64,000 nucleotides of DNA. Origin: Sphingopyxis italica (lineage in GTDB: Bacteria; Pseudomonadota; Alphaproteobacteria; Sphingomonadales; Sphingomonadaceae). The stretch is taken from the NCBI RefSeq assembly GCF_011926545.1, contig NZ_JAATIT010000001.1:1196469-1260468 (forward strand). The letters are read 5' to 3'. The position numbers and the translations under genes are program-made. Below the pieces are notes generated by a model. That model saw only the letters and a program-made list of their open reading frames with translations. It searched no databases and was not told the origin of the DNA. Each line of letters starts with the position of its first letter. Within the stretch, counting starts at the first letter, position 1. Of the stretch, positions 8,755 through 17,348 are shown piece after piece.

Positions 8755-9852
8755 GTGAACGAACCATCAAGGACCGCCGCCGTGATCACCGCCCGCCCAC
8801 CCCTCACCACCATCGCCGCCATCGCCGCCGCGCCGATCCTGCTGCTGTCCGGCTTCGCCTGGGCCGGTGGCTGGATCGGCCCGCCCCGCATCGGCGGCGG
8901 AACGATCGCCGACGCCCTCGAATCGAATGCGGGCAAGCACGAAGGCTATCGCCGCGCCCATGCGAAAGGGGTCTGCTTCACCGGATATTTCGACGCGAGC
9001 GGGGGCGCGGACGCCCTGTCGCGGACGCCGCTGCTGCGTTCGGGCCGCCATGCGGTGATCGGCCGCTTCTCGACCGGCGGCGGTAAACCCTTCGCGACCG
9101 ACGGGCGCAACGTCTTTCGCGCCATGGCGCTGCAACTGACCGGACCCGATGGCGAGATATGGCGCCTGGCGATGGACCATACCCCCATCTTCCCCGTCGC
9201 GACCCCCGAGGCTTTCGTCGCGCTCCAGCGCGCGGCGCGCCCCGACCCCTCGACCGGCAAGCCCGATCCCGCCGCGATGAAGGCCTATCTCGCTCGCCAT
9301 CCCGAAACCCGCGCCTATCAGGATCATATCGCCGCCGCGCCGCTCCCCGACAGTTTCGCCAACAGCACCTATTACAGCATCAACGCCTTTCGCTTCATCG
9401 ACGGCGCGGGCTCCGCGCACGCCGTCCGCTGGGCTTTCGAGCCCGAGGCCGCGTTCGGCGCGCTCGACAAGGCGGCGCTCGCCAGCCTGCCCACCGATCA
9501 TCTGTTCACCGATCTCGGCGCCCGCCTCGCCAGGGGACCACTGCGCTGGCGCATGATCGTGACCGTCGCGGCGCCGGGGGACCGGACCGACGATGCGACC
9601 GTGCCATGGCCTGCCGGCCGCCGGCGAATCGACGCCGGAACGCTCACCATCGCGCGCGCGGAACCCGAGGAAAGCGGCGCCTGCCGCGACATCACCTTCG
9701 ACCCGACGATATTGCCCGACGGAATCGCGCTGTCCGACGACCCGCTGCTCGCCGCGCGATCGGCGGCTTACGCATCTTCCTTCGGGCGGCGCGCGGTCGA
9801 GGCGCCCGGACCCAGTGCGGTCGGCAAGACGCTGTCGCAGAAAGGACGCTGA
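8755..9852 (+). CDS. Catalase-related heme peroxidase (SrpA-like)
   Basis: Catalase-fold heme protein of the 'catalase family peroxidase' group, which uses peroxide to oxidise a donor. An N-terminal hydrophobic segment (residues ~18-40) looks like an export signal or membrane anchor. The catalytic core begins at HAKGVCFTGYFDASG, followed by RHAVIGRFSTGGG and 'RAMALQLTGPDGEIWRLAMDHTP' (split here for length), as in small catalases. At 365 aa it lacks the long C-terminal region of full catalases. Start is GTG at 8755. The next gene, a cytochrome b561, begins 2 bp after its stop, so the two probably work as a redox pair. Confidence 0.85.
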   Translation: MNEPSRTAAVITARPPLTTIAAIAAAPILLLSGFAWAGGWIGPPRIGGGTIADALESNAGKHEGYRRAHAKGVCFTGYFDASGGADALSRTPLLRSGRHAVIGRFSTGGGKPFATDGRNVFRAMALQLTGPDGEIWRLAMDHTPIFPVATPEAFVALQRAARPDPSTGKPDPAAMKAYLARHPETRAYQDHIAAAPLPDSFANSTYYSINAFRFIDGAGSAHAVRWAFEPEAAFGALDKAALASLPTDHLFTDLGARLARGPLRWRMIVTVAAPGDRTDDATVPWPAGRRRIDAGTLTIARAEPEESGACRDITFDPTILPDGIALSDDPLLAARSAAYASSFGRRAVEAPGPSAVGKTLSQKGR

Positions 9853-9854
9853 TC

Positions 9855-10463
9855 ATGCCGCACCGTTTCCCGCTCGCGATCCGCCTGCTCCACTGGACGA
9901 TGGCGCTGCTGATCATCGCGATGCTGTTCATCGGCGCCGCCATGGTCTCGACCGCGAGCCCCGCCTATGCGTCGCTGATCGCGCTGCACCGTCCGCTCGG
10001 GATCGCGATCCTGCTGCTCGCCGCGCTCCGCCTCGTCCTCCGCTTCGCCACCGGCGCGCCGCCGCTCCCCGCCGATCTGCCGCGCGTCCAGCAGCGCGCG
10101 GCGCGCGGCGCGCATATCCTCCTCTATCTCGCGATGATCGGATTGCCGCTGATCGGCTGGGCGATGCTGTCGGCGGGCGGCTATCCGGTGCGCCTGACGG
10201 CCGGCTTCGTGCTGCCGCCGATCGTGCCGCGGGACGCGCTCGCCTATGGCCTGCTGCGGCAGACGCACGGCCTGATCGCCTTCGCCTTCTTCGCGCTGAT
10301 CCTCGGCCATCTCACCGTCGCGCTGATCCACCGCTTCGTACGCCGCGACGGGGTGCTCGAAACGATGGGCTTTGCGCGCGCAGCGGCGTTGGACCCCGAA
10401 CTCGCGGAGCCGGAGGAAGCCGACGAGCCGGAGGTGGAACCCGCCGAAACGCCCGGGCCCTAA
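9855..10463 (+). CDS. Cytochrome b561-family membrane protein
   Basis: Four-helix inner-membrane b-type cytochrome likely passing electrons from the quinone pool to the neighbouring exported peroxidase (inference from context). Helices are visible at residues ~10-30, ~40-60, ~85-105 and ~140-165. Candidate heme histidines lie in RLLHWTM, LIALHRPLG, RGAHILLYL and RQTHGLIAF, the usual b561 pattern. The C-terminal tail is acidic (EPEEADEPEVEP). It starts 2 bp after the peroxidase stop. Its stop overlaps the convergent ABC transporter stop by 4 bp. Confidence 0.88.
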   Translation: MPHRFPLAIRLLHWTMALLIIAMLFIGAAMVSTASPAYASLIALHRPLGIAILLLAALRLVLRFATGAPPLPADLPRVQQRAARGAHILLYLAMIGLPLIGWAMLSAGGYPVRLTAGFVLPPIVPRDALAYGLLRQTHGLIAFAFFALILGHLTVALIHRFVRRDGVLETMGFARAAALDPELAEPEEADEPEVEPAETPGP

Positions 10464-12274
10464 ACCGTCCCCTCTTCCTTCTCCGCCTGCTGCCGCGCCC
10501 ACATGTCGGCATAGAGCCCGCGCATCGCGAGCAGTTGGTCGTGCGTCCCCGTCTCGGCCACCCGCCCCTTGTCGAGCACGATGATGCGGTCGGCATTGGT
10601 CACCGTCGACAGCCGGTGCGCGATGACCAAAGTCGTGCGCCGCGCCGCGATGCGTTCGAGCGTATCCTGGATCGCCGCCTCGGTGCGGCTGTCGAGCGCG
10701 CTCGTCGCTTCGTCCAAAATCAGCACCGGCGGGTTCTTGAGCAGGGTGCGCGCGATCGCGACGCGCTGCTTTTCGCCGCCCGACAGCTTGAGCCCGCGCT
10801 CGCCGACCTCGGTGTCATAGCCTTGCGGCAAGAGCGCGATGAAGCCATCGATCGCCGCGCCCTCGGCCGCCGCGGCGATCTCCTCCGCGCTCGCGCCCTC
10901 GCGGCCATAGGCGATGTTGTAACCGATGCTGTCGTTGAACAGCACCGTGTCCTGCGGAACGATCCCGATCTCGGCGCGCAGGCTCTTTTGCGTGACCTGC
11001 GATATGCCCTGATCGTCGATCAAAATACGCCCGCCCTGCGGATCATAGAAACGGAAGAGCAGCCGCGCGATCGTCGACTTGCCCGCGCCCGACGGCCCGA
11101 CGATCGCCAGCGTCTCGCCCGCGCCGACCGCGAAACTGACGCCGTTCAGGATCGTCCGGTCGGGCTCGTAACCGAAGACGACATTCTCGAACGCCACCGC
11201 GCCGCCATTGACGACGAGCGGCCAGGCATCGGGCGCGTCGGCAATCTCGGACGGCGTGTCGATCAGGCGGAACATCGCCTCCATGTCGATCAGCCCCTGG
11301 CGGATCACGCGATAGACCATCCCGAGCATGTCGAGCGGGCGGAAGAGCTGGGCGAGCAAGGTGTTCACCAGCACGACGTCGCCGACCTTATATTCGCCCT
11401 GCGCCCAGCCCCACACGGTGTATGCCATCGCGCCCGCGAGCGCGAAATTGGTAATCAGGCTCTGCCCCATGTTGAGCCACGCGAGGCTGTTCTCGCTCTT
11501 CACCGCGGCGCGCGCATATTGGTCGGCGACGTCGCGGTAGCGCGCTTCCTCGCGCGCCTCGGCGCCGAAATATTTGACCGTTTCGTAATTGAGCAGGCTG
11601 TCGACGCTGCGCCCGATCGTCAGCGTGTCGAGATCGTTCATCCGCGTGCGCAGCGCGTTGCGCCAGTCGGTCACCCGCCGCGTGAAGATGATATAGACGA
11701 CGACCATCAGCGCGGTCGCACTCGCGAGGCCGAAGCTGAACTTGGTCCAGAAGATGATCAGCACCGCCGCCAGCTCGACGATCGTCGGCGCGATGTTGAA
11801 CAGCAGGAAATAGAGCATCGTGTCGATGCTCTTGGTCCCGCGCTCGATCACCTTGGTGACCTCGCCCGTCCGCCGCGCGAGGTGGAAACGCAGGCTCAGC
11901 GCGTGGAGGTGGCTGAAGGTCGTGATCGCCAGTTCGCGCGTCGCATCCTGCCCGACCCGCTCGAACACGACATTGCGCAGATTGTCGAACAGCACCCCGG
12001 CGAAACGCGCGCCCGCATAGGCAAGCACGAGGCCGATCGCGAGCGCCACGCCTTCTTCCATCCCCGGCGCCATGCGGTCGATCGCGGCGCCATAGAGGAA
12101 ACCCATCGACAGCTGCACGCCCTTCGACGCGAGCACGATGAGCCCGGCGACGACGATGCGAACCTTGGCCTCGACCTGCCCGGCGGGCCACAGATAGGGC
12201 AGGAAGCGCCGCAGCGTCGCAAGGACGGGCGGTTCGCGGCTGGCATCGGCGGAGGTTGCGGTATCGGGCGGCAT
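10460..12274 (-). CDS. Atm1/HMT1-type ABC transporter, fused permease and ATPase
   Basis: Half-size ABC exporter of the family containing mitochondrial Atm1 and bacterial heavy-metal or glutathione-conjugate exporters. Residues ~1-330 form the six-helix membrane domain (start LRRFLPYLWPAGQVEAKVR is characteristic of the group; TGEVTKVIERGTKSID follows). The ATPase has Walker A VGPSGAGKST, Q-loop region 'IGIVPQDTVLFNDSI', signature LSGGEKQRVAIARTLL, Walker B VLILDEATSALDS and H-loop VIAHRLST. 604 aa is complete. Substrate, perhaps glutathione-linked persulfide or metal complexes, is inferred from family only. Confidence 0.9.
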   Translation of the reverse strand: MPPDTATSADASREPPVLATLRRFLPYLWPAGQVEAKVRIVVAGLIVLASKGVQLSMGFLYGAAIDRMAPGMEEGVALAIGLVLAYAGARFAGVLFDNLRNVVFERVGQDATRELAITTFSHLHALSLRFHLARRTGEVTKVIERGTKSIDTMLYFLLFNIAPTIVELAAVLIIFWTKFSFGLASATALMVVVYIIFTRRVTDWRNALRTRMNDLDTLTIGRSVDSLLNYETVKYFGAEAREEARYRDVADQYARAAVKSENSLAWLNMGQSLITNFALAGAMAYTVWGWAQGEYKVGDVVLVNTLLAQLFRPLDMLGMVYRVIRQGLIDMEAMFRLIDTPSEIADAPDAWPLVVNGGAVAFENVVFGYEPDRTILNGVSFAVGAGETLAIVGPSGAGKSTIARLLFRFYDPQGGRILIDDQGISQVTQKSLRAEIGIVPQDTVLFNDSIGYNIAYGREGASAEEIAAAAEGAAIDGFIALLPQGYDTEVGERGLKLSGGEKQRVAIARTLLKNPPVLILDEATSALDSRTEAAIQDTLERIAARRTTLVIAHRLSTVTNADRIIVLDKGRVAETGTHDQLLAMRGLYADMWARQQAEKEEGTV

Positions 12275-12344
12275 CGCCGCCCCATGTAGGGGCGCGGGAG
12301 CCTGACGCCAAGCAACTCAATTCCGCAACTGCCCGTCGGCAGTG

Positions 12345-12494
12345 CTATAATTTCTCGCGCGGTCCCGCATGGCGGATGATGCGATCGATCAGCCGCCTCT
12401 CTTCGGATGTCGGCGTCGGCACGATCGCCGCGGGCGGTTCCAGGCGACGGCCGAACAGCGGACGCCGGGGCGGGACGAGAGGGGAAAAGCGCAT
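12345..12494 (-). CDS. Small basic hypothetical protein
   Basis: 49-residue proline/arginine-rich ORF (MRFSPLVPPRRPLFGRR... ending RRLIDRIIRHAGPREKL) between the lptA gene and the ABC transporter, on the same strand as both. The final ~20 residues could form an amphipathic helix. A longer version from 12560 adds 22 unlike residues. Function unknown. It is included because the codon pattern looks coding and the ~325-bp gap otherwise holds nothing; it may still be spurious. Confidence 0.45.
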   Translation of the reverse strand: MRFSPLVPPRRPLFGRRLEPPAAIVPTPTSEERRLIDRIIRHAGPREKL

Positions 12495-12599
12495 GGGGGC
12501 TGCTTTCACTTTAATGCGGCGTCGCCCCCCGGCTCCGCTATGATCTGGTCCCGGCTCCATGGTGAAGCCGCGTGGTTGCGGCCCGGTAAAGCAGGGTGG

Positions 12600-13175
12600 T
12601 TACTGCTTTCTTTCCGGTACCGTGAAGGTGCCGGTGACGCGCCCCTCGGTACCGCCCTCGACCGGATTGCCGTCGGGACCGCGCGCCGCGCCGCGCCCGT
12701 CGACCGTCGCGCGGCCGCTGTTGAGGTCGATGACGAGGCGCCCGCCGCGCAGATTGTTGCCGCGCTGGCGCAGTTCGACATTGCCGACCATCGTGATCAG
12801 CCGCCGGTCGAGATCGTAAATGGCGACATTGCCCTTCGCCATTTCATCGCCCTTGGTGACCACCACCCCGCCGGTCGCGTCGATCCGGTTGATGTCGGTG
12901 CCGCCGCTGCGCGTATAGGCGATGGTCATCCGCGGCGCGGTCAGCGTCATCCCCGCCTGCGTGACGCGGACGTTGCCCGTCACGATGACGCGGTCGGCGC
13001 GGTCCTGCACCTCGATGGCGTTCGCGGCCATATCGACCGGGGCATTGCCATTGTGGTTGGCGAGCGCCTGCGCCTCGGCGCGATCACCGCCGCCGGCCGA
13101 CAGGAATGCCAGGCTGGTCAGGGCGAAGCCCGCGCCCGCCAGCGCCATGCTCCTCAGGGTCCAAAGCCGGTTCAT
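12600..13175 (-). CDS. lptA: LptA-like periplasmic lipopolysaccharide transport protein
   Basis: Periplasmic OstA-fold protein that bridges the inner-membrane LptBFGC machine and outer-membrane LptD during lipopolysaccharide export. A signal peptide occupies residues ~1-36 (cleavage near AEAQA). The beta-jellyroll repeats follow (IEVQDRADRVIVTGNVRVTQ, MTLTAPRMTIAY, NVAIYDLDRRLITMVGNVEL, LRGGRLVIDLNSGRATV). It overlaps the lptC stop by 4 bp, consistent with co-translation. The usual lptB neighbour is not next in line here. Confidence 0.9.
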   Translation of the reverse strand: MNRLWTLRSMALAGAGFALTSLAFLSAGGGDRAEAQALANHNGNAPVDMAANAIEVQDRADRVIVTGNVRVTQAGMTLTAPRMTIAYTRSGGTDINRIDATGGVVVTKGDEMAKGNVAIYDLDRRLITMVGNVELRQRGNNLRGGRLVIDLNSGRATVDGRGAARGPDGNPVEGGTEGRVTGTFTVPERKQ

Positions 13176-13810
13176 TTGAGCACTCCCTGATTGATTCTGA
13201 GCCGCGCATCGCCCTCGAGGCGCACGACCCGCTTGTCGAGGTCGGCCGTCAGCCGATTGGCCGAAAAGCGGCCGATGTTCAATGTGCCCTCGACGCCGCC
13301 CTCGCCAGCGAGGGTGCGCGTGTTGAGGTCGACCGCGACATTGCTCGCGTCGATGCGATAGCCGTTCGCGCTCTTGACCTGCACCGTTCCCGGCACCGCG
13401 ACCGTTTCGGTCTCCATATTATAGGCGCCCGACTTCGCGACGATCGTCGCGGGGCCGTCGGCGAGCTTGATCGCCCCCGACAGGTCGGTCATCCGCACGA
13501 TCGGTTCGGCCGAGCTTTTCTGCACCGCGCTCCCCGCGAGCAGCGCAAAGGGCTGCCCCTTCGCATCCTGCCCGCGATATTCGGCGCGCGTCACCTTCAT
13601 CCGCTCGCTCGCCATGTCGACCTTGTCCTTCGCGAGCAGGAAGCTGATCTCGGCGCGCTGGGTGAAGGGCGAAAAGACGAGCACCGCCGCGACGACGCCG
13701 ATGACGAGCGGCAGGCCGAAACGCAGGATGCGCACCACCCGGTCGTGGCTCGACCCGCTCGCCGCCCACATGCGGCGCATCGTGCGGTCAAGATCGGCGC
13801 GTTCGGACAT
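13172..13810 (-). CDS. lptC: LptC, lipopolysaccharide export system bitopic protein
   Basis: Inner-membrane anchored OstA-fold protein passing lipopolysaccharide from LptBFG to LptA. One membrane span at residues ~27-50 (RFGLPLVIGVVAAVLVFSPF) is followed by beta-strand repeats (MKVTRAEYRGQDAKGQPF, IKLADGPATIVAKSGAYN). 212 aa is typical. Operon order is RNase D, lptC, lptA, with lptC 29 bp after rnd and overlapping lptA. Confidence 0.9.
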   Translation of the reverse strand: MSERADLDRTMRRMWAASGSSHDRVVRILRFGLPLVIGVVAAVLVFSPFTQRAEISFLLAKDKVDMASERMKVTRAEYRGQDAKGQPFALLAGSAVQKSSAEPIVRMTDLSGAIKLADGPATIVAKSGAYNMETETVAVPGTVQVKSANGYRIDASNVAVDLNTRTLAGEGGVEGTLNIGRFSANRLTADLDKRVVRLEGDARLRINQGVLK

Positions 13811-13839
13811 CCATCAGGGCCTTTTGCGAATCGCTGGCA

Positions 13840-14457
13840 TTAAGTGTGTGCGAAAATGTCGACCTCGGGCCAGCCGGCAAGGTCGAGCGCGGCGCGCGTC
13901 GGCAGGAAATCGAAACAGGCCTGCGCGAGTCCGGTGCGCCCCTCGCGCGCCAGCCGCGCGTCGAGAATATCCTTCATGGCGTGCAGGAAGCGCACATCGC
14001 TCGCCGCATAGTCGCGCTGCGCATCGCTCAGTTCGGCGGCGCCCCAGTCGCTCGACTGCTGCTGCTTCGACACGTCCTGGCCGAGCAGTTCGCGCACCAG
14101 CTCCTTGAGCCCGTGCCGGTCGGTATAGGTGCGCACCAGCTTCGAGGCGATCTTGGTGCAATAAACGGGCGCGGTCACGACGCCGAGCGCCTGCTGCAGC
14201 GCCGCGATGTCGAACCGCGCGAAATGGAATAGCTTCAGCCGCGCGGGATCGGTCAGAATCGCCTTCAGCACCGGCGCATCATAGGCGCTGCCGGGCTTGA
14301 AGCGGACGAGATGCTCGTCGCCCGACCCGTCGCTGATCTGGACGAGGCACAGCCGGTCGCGCAGCGGGTTCAACCCCATGGTCTCGGTGTCGATCGCGAC
14401 CGGACCCGGGCGCAGCACGCCCTCGGGCAGATCTTCTTCGTGAAAATAGACAGTCAT
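13840..14457 (-). CDS. rnd: Ribonuclease D, short form
   Basis: 3'-5' exoribonuclease of the DEDD family. Catalytic motifs: AIDTETMGLNPLRDRLCLVQ (Exo I, residues ~22-41), LKLFHFARFDIAAL (Exo II region) and a C-terminal 'RDYAASDVRFLHAMKD' (Exo III with Tyr and Asp). About 205 aa: only the nuclease domain, without HRDC domains, as in other alphaproteobacterial short RNase D proteins. The start at 14457 (MTVYFHEEDLP) is chosen over an upstream start that would add 25 non-conserved residues. First gene of the lptC-lptA unit. Confidence 0.88.
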   Translation of the reverse strand: MTVYFHEEDLPEGVLRPGPVAIDTETMGLNPLRDRLCLVQISDGSGDEHLVRFKPGSAYDAPVLKAILTDPARLKLFHFARFDIAALQQALGVVTAPVYCTKIASKLVRTYTDRHGLKELVRELLGQDVSKQQQSSDWGAAELSDAQRDYAASDVRFLHAMKDILDARLAREGRTGLAQACFDFLPTRAALDLAGWPEVDIFAHT

Positions 14458-14718
14458 AGCCGCCGCCTTAGGCCAAGCGGCCCTGCCGCTCAATGGCTGG
14501 TTTGCGGGCCCGCCCGCCGGTCCGCGAAGCACGCGGCAAAGCGTGCGATATTCGGCACCATCTTTCTGAAATTTTCTGTTCGCAGCCTGTGGATAATTAG
14601 GCTATATCTTGCGTCCTTGTGGCATAGGGCGAGTCTGTGCCCGTGGTGAACTGCGTCCCCGTCCGGCGCAAGGAGCCGGTTGAATGGGGTGTGGACGACC
14701 GAAAGCGACTACTAAGCA

Positions 14719-15489
14719 ATGAGTTTCAACAAGGATCGCCGTGGCCATCGGGGACGCGGCAAGCGCGATGATTTCGGCAATTTCGACAGCTTCGAACCGG
14801 CTCCCTACGGCGGCGGCGGATTCGGCGATCGTGATCGCGGCGGCTTCGGCGGCGGCGACCGTGGCGGCGGTTTCGGCGGCGGCGATCGCGGTGGCTTCGG
14901 CGGTGGGGACCGCGGTGGCGGCGGCGGTTTCGGCGGCGGACGCGGCGGCGGCATGCCGGCGCAGGTCGTCGGCGAAGGCCAGGGCACCGTCAAATTCTTC
15001 AACGCGGCAAAGGGCTTCGGCTTCGTCGCGCGTGACGATGGCGGCGAAGACGTGTTCGTGCACATCAGCGCGGTCGAACAGGCGGGCCTCCAGGGCCTCG
15101 CTTCGGGGCAGCCGATGGCCTTCACGCTCGTCGAACGCAACGGCAAGGTTTCGGCCATCGATCTCAAGATCGAAGGCGAGCCGATGCCGGTCGAGGAATT
15201 CGCCCCGCGCCGCGACGACCGCGGCGACCGCCCGGCTCCGGGCGGCGCGCGTGGGCGTCGTCAGCTGACCGGTGAACGCACCTCGGGCACCGTCAAATTC
15301 TTCAACACGACGAAGGGCTTCGGCTTCATCGCGCGCGACGACGGACAGGCCGACGCCTTCGTCCACATCAGCGCGGTGCAGCGCGCCGGCATGGCGGGCC
15401 TCGACGAGGGCGACCGCGTCGCTTTCGACATCGAAGTCGACGACCGCGGCAAGTTCGCAGCGGTGAACATCCAGCCGCATCAGGACTGA
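14719..15489 (+). CDS. Two-domain cold-shock protein with glycine-rich N-terminus
   Basis: RNA-binding protein with two cold-shock domains: residues ~88-147 (GTVKFFNAAKGFGFVARDD ... VFVHISAVE) and ~190-250 (GTVKFFNTTKGFGFIARDD ... AFVHISAVQ). Both hold RNP1-like KGFGF and RNP2-like VFVHI/AFVHI. Residues ~1-80 are basic, then an RG/GFGGGDRGG repeat tract, as in eukaryotic-like RNA chaperones; this tract may aid RNA annealing. A leader of ~180 bp separates it from the divergent rnd gene, and such leaders often control cold-shock genes. A strong terminator follows. Confidence 0.9.
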   Translation: MSFNKDRRGHRGRGKRDDFGNFDSFEPAPYGGGGFGDRDRGGFGGGDRGGGFGGGDRGGFGGGDRGGGGGFGGGRGGGMPAQVVGEGQGTVKFFNAAKGFGFVARDDGGEDVFVHISAVEQAGLQGLASGQPMAFTLVERNGKVSAIDLKIEGEPMPVEEFAPRRDDRGDRPAPGGARGRRQLTGERTSGTVKFFNTTKGFGFIARDDGQADAFVHISAVQRAGMAGLDEGDRVAFDIEVDDRGKFAAVNIQPHQD

Positions 15490-15510
15490 TCGGCCGGACA
15501 GACGAACGGA

Positions 15511-15536
15511 AAGGGCGGCCATGGGCCGCCCTTTTT
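15511..15536 (+). terminator. Rho-independent terminator of the cold-shock gene
   Basis: AAGGGCGGCC pairs with GGCCGCCCTT around a 3-nt loop, followed by TTTTTGTTT, 21 bp after the stop codon. Confidence 0.85.
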
Positions 15537-15586
15537 GTTTGTGATGAAGAGCGGCGGCAAGCGACCGTTAGTTGCCTCCCCTACCT

Positions 15587-15665
15587 CGTCATCCCCGCGA
15601 AAGCGGGGACCCAGAGCGCGCGTAGGCTGGCCCGTCCCTGGGTTCCCGCTTTCGCGGGAATGACG
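15587..15665. repeat. Palindromic intergenic repeat, CGTCAT-CCCCGCGAAAGCGGGG family
   Basis: Left half CGTCATCCCCGCGAAAGCGG and right half CCGCTTTCGCGGGAATGACG are near-perfect mirror images around a CCCAG/CTGGG pair. Related sequences occur at 26776-26866 (inside ileS), 32700-32730 and as a half copy at about 53400-53414. This is a dispersed alphaproteobacterial repeat type; it codes for nothing here. Confidence 0.8.
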
Positions 15666-15716
15666 AAAATGGGGAATAGCCGCTAGCGACCGGTTGCTGC
15701 CGTTCACAAACTCAGT

Positions 15717-16139
15717 ATGTTACGGCAAATGAAAGAGATGAGACGAAAGCTCTCGGTCGTGCTCTTGGTCCCATTTTTGGTCATTACAGCGTGCGGCGTT
15801 GATAGCTCTAGCGACCCCAGCGACCCTTGGGAGCGCGAACCCGATCCTGCTCTCGCGCCGGTCACAGATGTCGATGCGCCGATAGTGCAAGAGCTCTACC
15901 GTGAAGGCTATCTGATTGTCGATCAGCGCGAAACTGGCTGTGACGCTGGGCCTGATGTTTATTGCGATGGGTTTAGCGCACTGTATCTCGGGCGTGACAA
16001 TAAGACTGGCGAAGAATCAGCAGCCGAGTTTGCATGTCCAGGCACCAAAGCGCCGGTTGATCAGTGGAAGTGCCGTCGCCTTGATCCGCCATACGTTCCA
16101 AATGGCGGCTTCAAGCCTGAACCGCTGGGCGACAGCTAA
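15717..16139 (+). CDS. Putative lipoprotein of unknown function
   Basis: 140 residues with a basic start, hydrophobic segment LSVVLLVPFLVITAC and a lipobox (I-T-A-C), so probably an outer- or inner-membrane lipoprotein. The mature part has four cysteines (GCDAGPDVYCDGFSA, EFACPGTKAP, WKCRRLD) that could form disulfides. Codon usage is less GC-rich than the neighbours, which hints at acquisition. Alternative starts at 15729 and 15738 would keep the signal. No family recognised. Confidence 0.7.
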   Translation: MLRQMKEMRRKLSVVLLVPFLVITACGVDSSSDPSDPWEREPDPALAPVTDVDAPIVQELYREGYLIVDQRETGCDAGPDVYCDGFSALYLGRDNKTGEESAAEFACPGTKAPVDQWKCRRLDPPYVPNGGFKPEPLGDS

Positions 16140-16174
16140 CCACCCCAAAGCGGTCGCGGACGATCTCGCCGGCC

Positions 16175-16636
16175 TCAATAGCCCAGCGTCGCTTCCAGGA
16201 ACCAGATGCGCTGCTGCGTCTCGTCGACCCAGCCGTCAACCAGCCCGCTGGTCGCGATGTCGCCATCGGCTTCGGCGGCGGCCTTCACCTCCTTGAGCTG
16301 ACCGAGCAGGGTCTTGTTGTCGCCCGCCAGCGCCCGAATCATCGCCTCGGCGTCCGCGCCCGCGCTGTCGTCGTCGCGAATCGACGCGCGGCGACCGACA
16401 TCGCCGATCGAACGCAGCGTCGCCGCGCCATTCTTGCGCACGCGCTCGGCGATCAGGTCGGTGGTCGCGAAAATCTGCGCCGCCTGCTCGTCGAACAGCA
16501 GGTGCAGTTCGCGAAAGCGCGGACCCTGGACGTGCCAATGATAGTTTTTGGTCTTCAGATAGAGTGCGAAACTGTCGGCGAGCAGCGCGTTCAGCGCATC
16601 GGCGACGGCGGGGGCATTGTTGGTCTTGTCGGACAT
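16175..16636 (-). CDS. dps: Dps-family ferritin-like DNA protection protein
   Basis: Dodecameric mini-ferritin that oxidises and stores iron and shields DNA in starvation or oxidative stress. The inter-subunit ferroxidase motif is visible: KTKNYHWHVQGPRF (residues ~28-41) with FRELHLLFDEQ following. 153 aa is the family norm. The start at 16636 is chosen because the longer open frame upstream is unlike Dps. The C-terminal sequence WFLEATLGY fits a terminal helix. Confidence 0.92.
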   Translation of the reverse strand: MSDKTNNAPAVADALNALLADSFALYLKTKNYHWHVQGPRFRELHLLFDEQAAQIFATTDLIAERVRKNGAATLRSIGDVGRRASIRDDDSAGADAEAMIRALAGDNKTLLGQLKEVKAAAEADGDIATSGLVDGWVDETQQRIWFLEATLGY

Positions 16637-16749
16637 GGGAGCATCCTTTCTGTTGCCCCACCAATATAGAGAGGGCGGACGATCTTTCCCATTGAAGCTT
16701 TGGCTGAGCATCATCGACAAAAACGATGAAAGCCGTCCCGATATATCGA

Positions 16750-17316
16750 TCAGCCGATCAACCCGAACGCGCCGAGCGCGGTGCGAAGCCCCCATATCGC
16801 CAGGATCGCCGCGGCCGCCCAGCGCAGGCTCCGCGCGGCGGGCCGCTCGGCGAGCGCGGGGCCAAAGGCGAGGAAGGGCAGCATCGACAGCGTCCAGCCG
16901 ACCAATCCGCCCGCCGCCGCCCACTGCCCCGCCCCGCTCGTCGCGGCGAGCGCGCCGATCAGGAAATGGCTGCGGTCGCCGAACTGGTTCGCCAGCATCC
17001 GGCCCGCGAATACCGCGATCGGCGCATCATCCGCCCCCGCATCGCGAACGGGCTTCATCGGCCACAGCAAGGCGCCCGCGGCCGACAGCATCGCGAGCGT
17101 GACGAGCAGGGCGGCGACGCCTTGCCCGATCATCCGGTTCGCGATCGCCCCGGCGGTCGCGGCGACGACCGCATTGACGATGAAAGCGCCAAAGGCGATG
17201 CCGACCGTGACGCGCCGGTCGCTGCGCGCGCTCAAGAGCCGCGACAGCGCGATTCCGCTGCGCCCGTCGGCATTGGCGAGCAGCACCGCCACCAGCGCGA
17301 GCATGATTGCGTCCAT
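16750..17316 (-). CDS. Membrane protein, likely TMEM165/GDT1 (UPF0016)-related
   Basis: 188 residues with about six hydrophobic helices arranged as two similar halves. The GDT1 family has an E-x-G-D-K/R-S/T motif in each half. Here the first appears degenerate (NADGRSG, residues ~15-21) and the second is NQFGDRSHF (near residue 110), so the cation-binding glutamates are replaced by Asn. The assignment as a manganese/calcium-type cation transporter is therefore tentative. It lies 33 bp after a small hypothetical gene on the same strand. Confidence 0.5.
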   Translation of the reverse strand: MDAIMLALVAVLLANADGRSGIALSRLLSARSDRRVTVGIAFGAFIVNAVVAATAGAIANRMIGQGVAALLVTLAMLSAAGALLWPMKPVRDAGADDAPIAVFAGRMLANQFGDRSHFLIGALAATSGAGQWAAAGGLVGWTLSMLPFLAFGPALAERPAARSLRWAAAAILAIWGLRTALGAFGLIG

Positions 17317-17348
17317 GACGTCGGATCTGGATGGTCAGGCGTTCGGGG

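Noticed and set aside
9593..12289. Very long open frame (898 codons) on the plus strand opposite the ABC transporter
   Set aside because: It is antisense to two well-supported genes; long antisense frames are expected in GC-rich DNA. Its translation is Arg/Asp/His-rich without any motif.
14805..15167. Proline-rich minus-strand frame opposite the cold-shock gene
   Set aside because: It is simply the complement of the glycine-rich tract and has no independent support.
15587..15665. CRISPR-like repetition of CCCCGCGAAAGCGGGG
   Set aside because: The repeats are palindromic, dispersed and without regular spacers. No cas gene is present.
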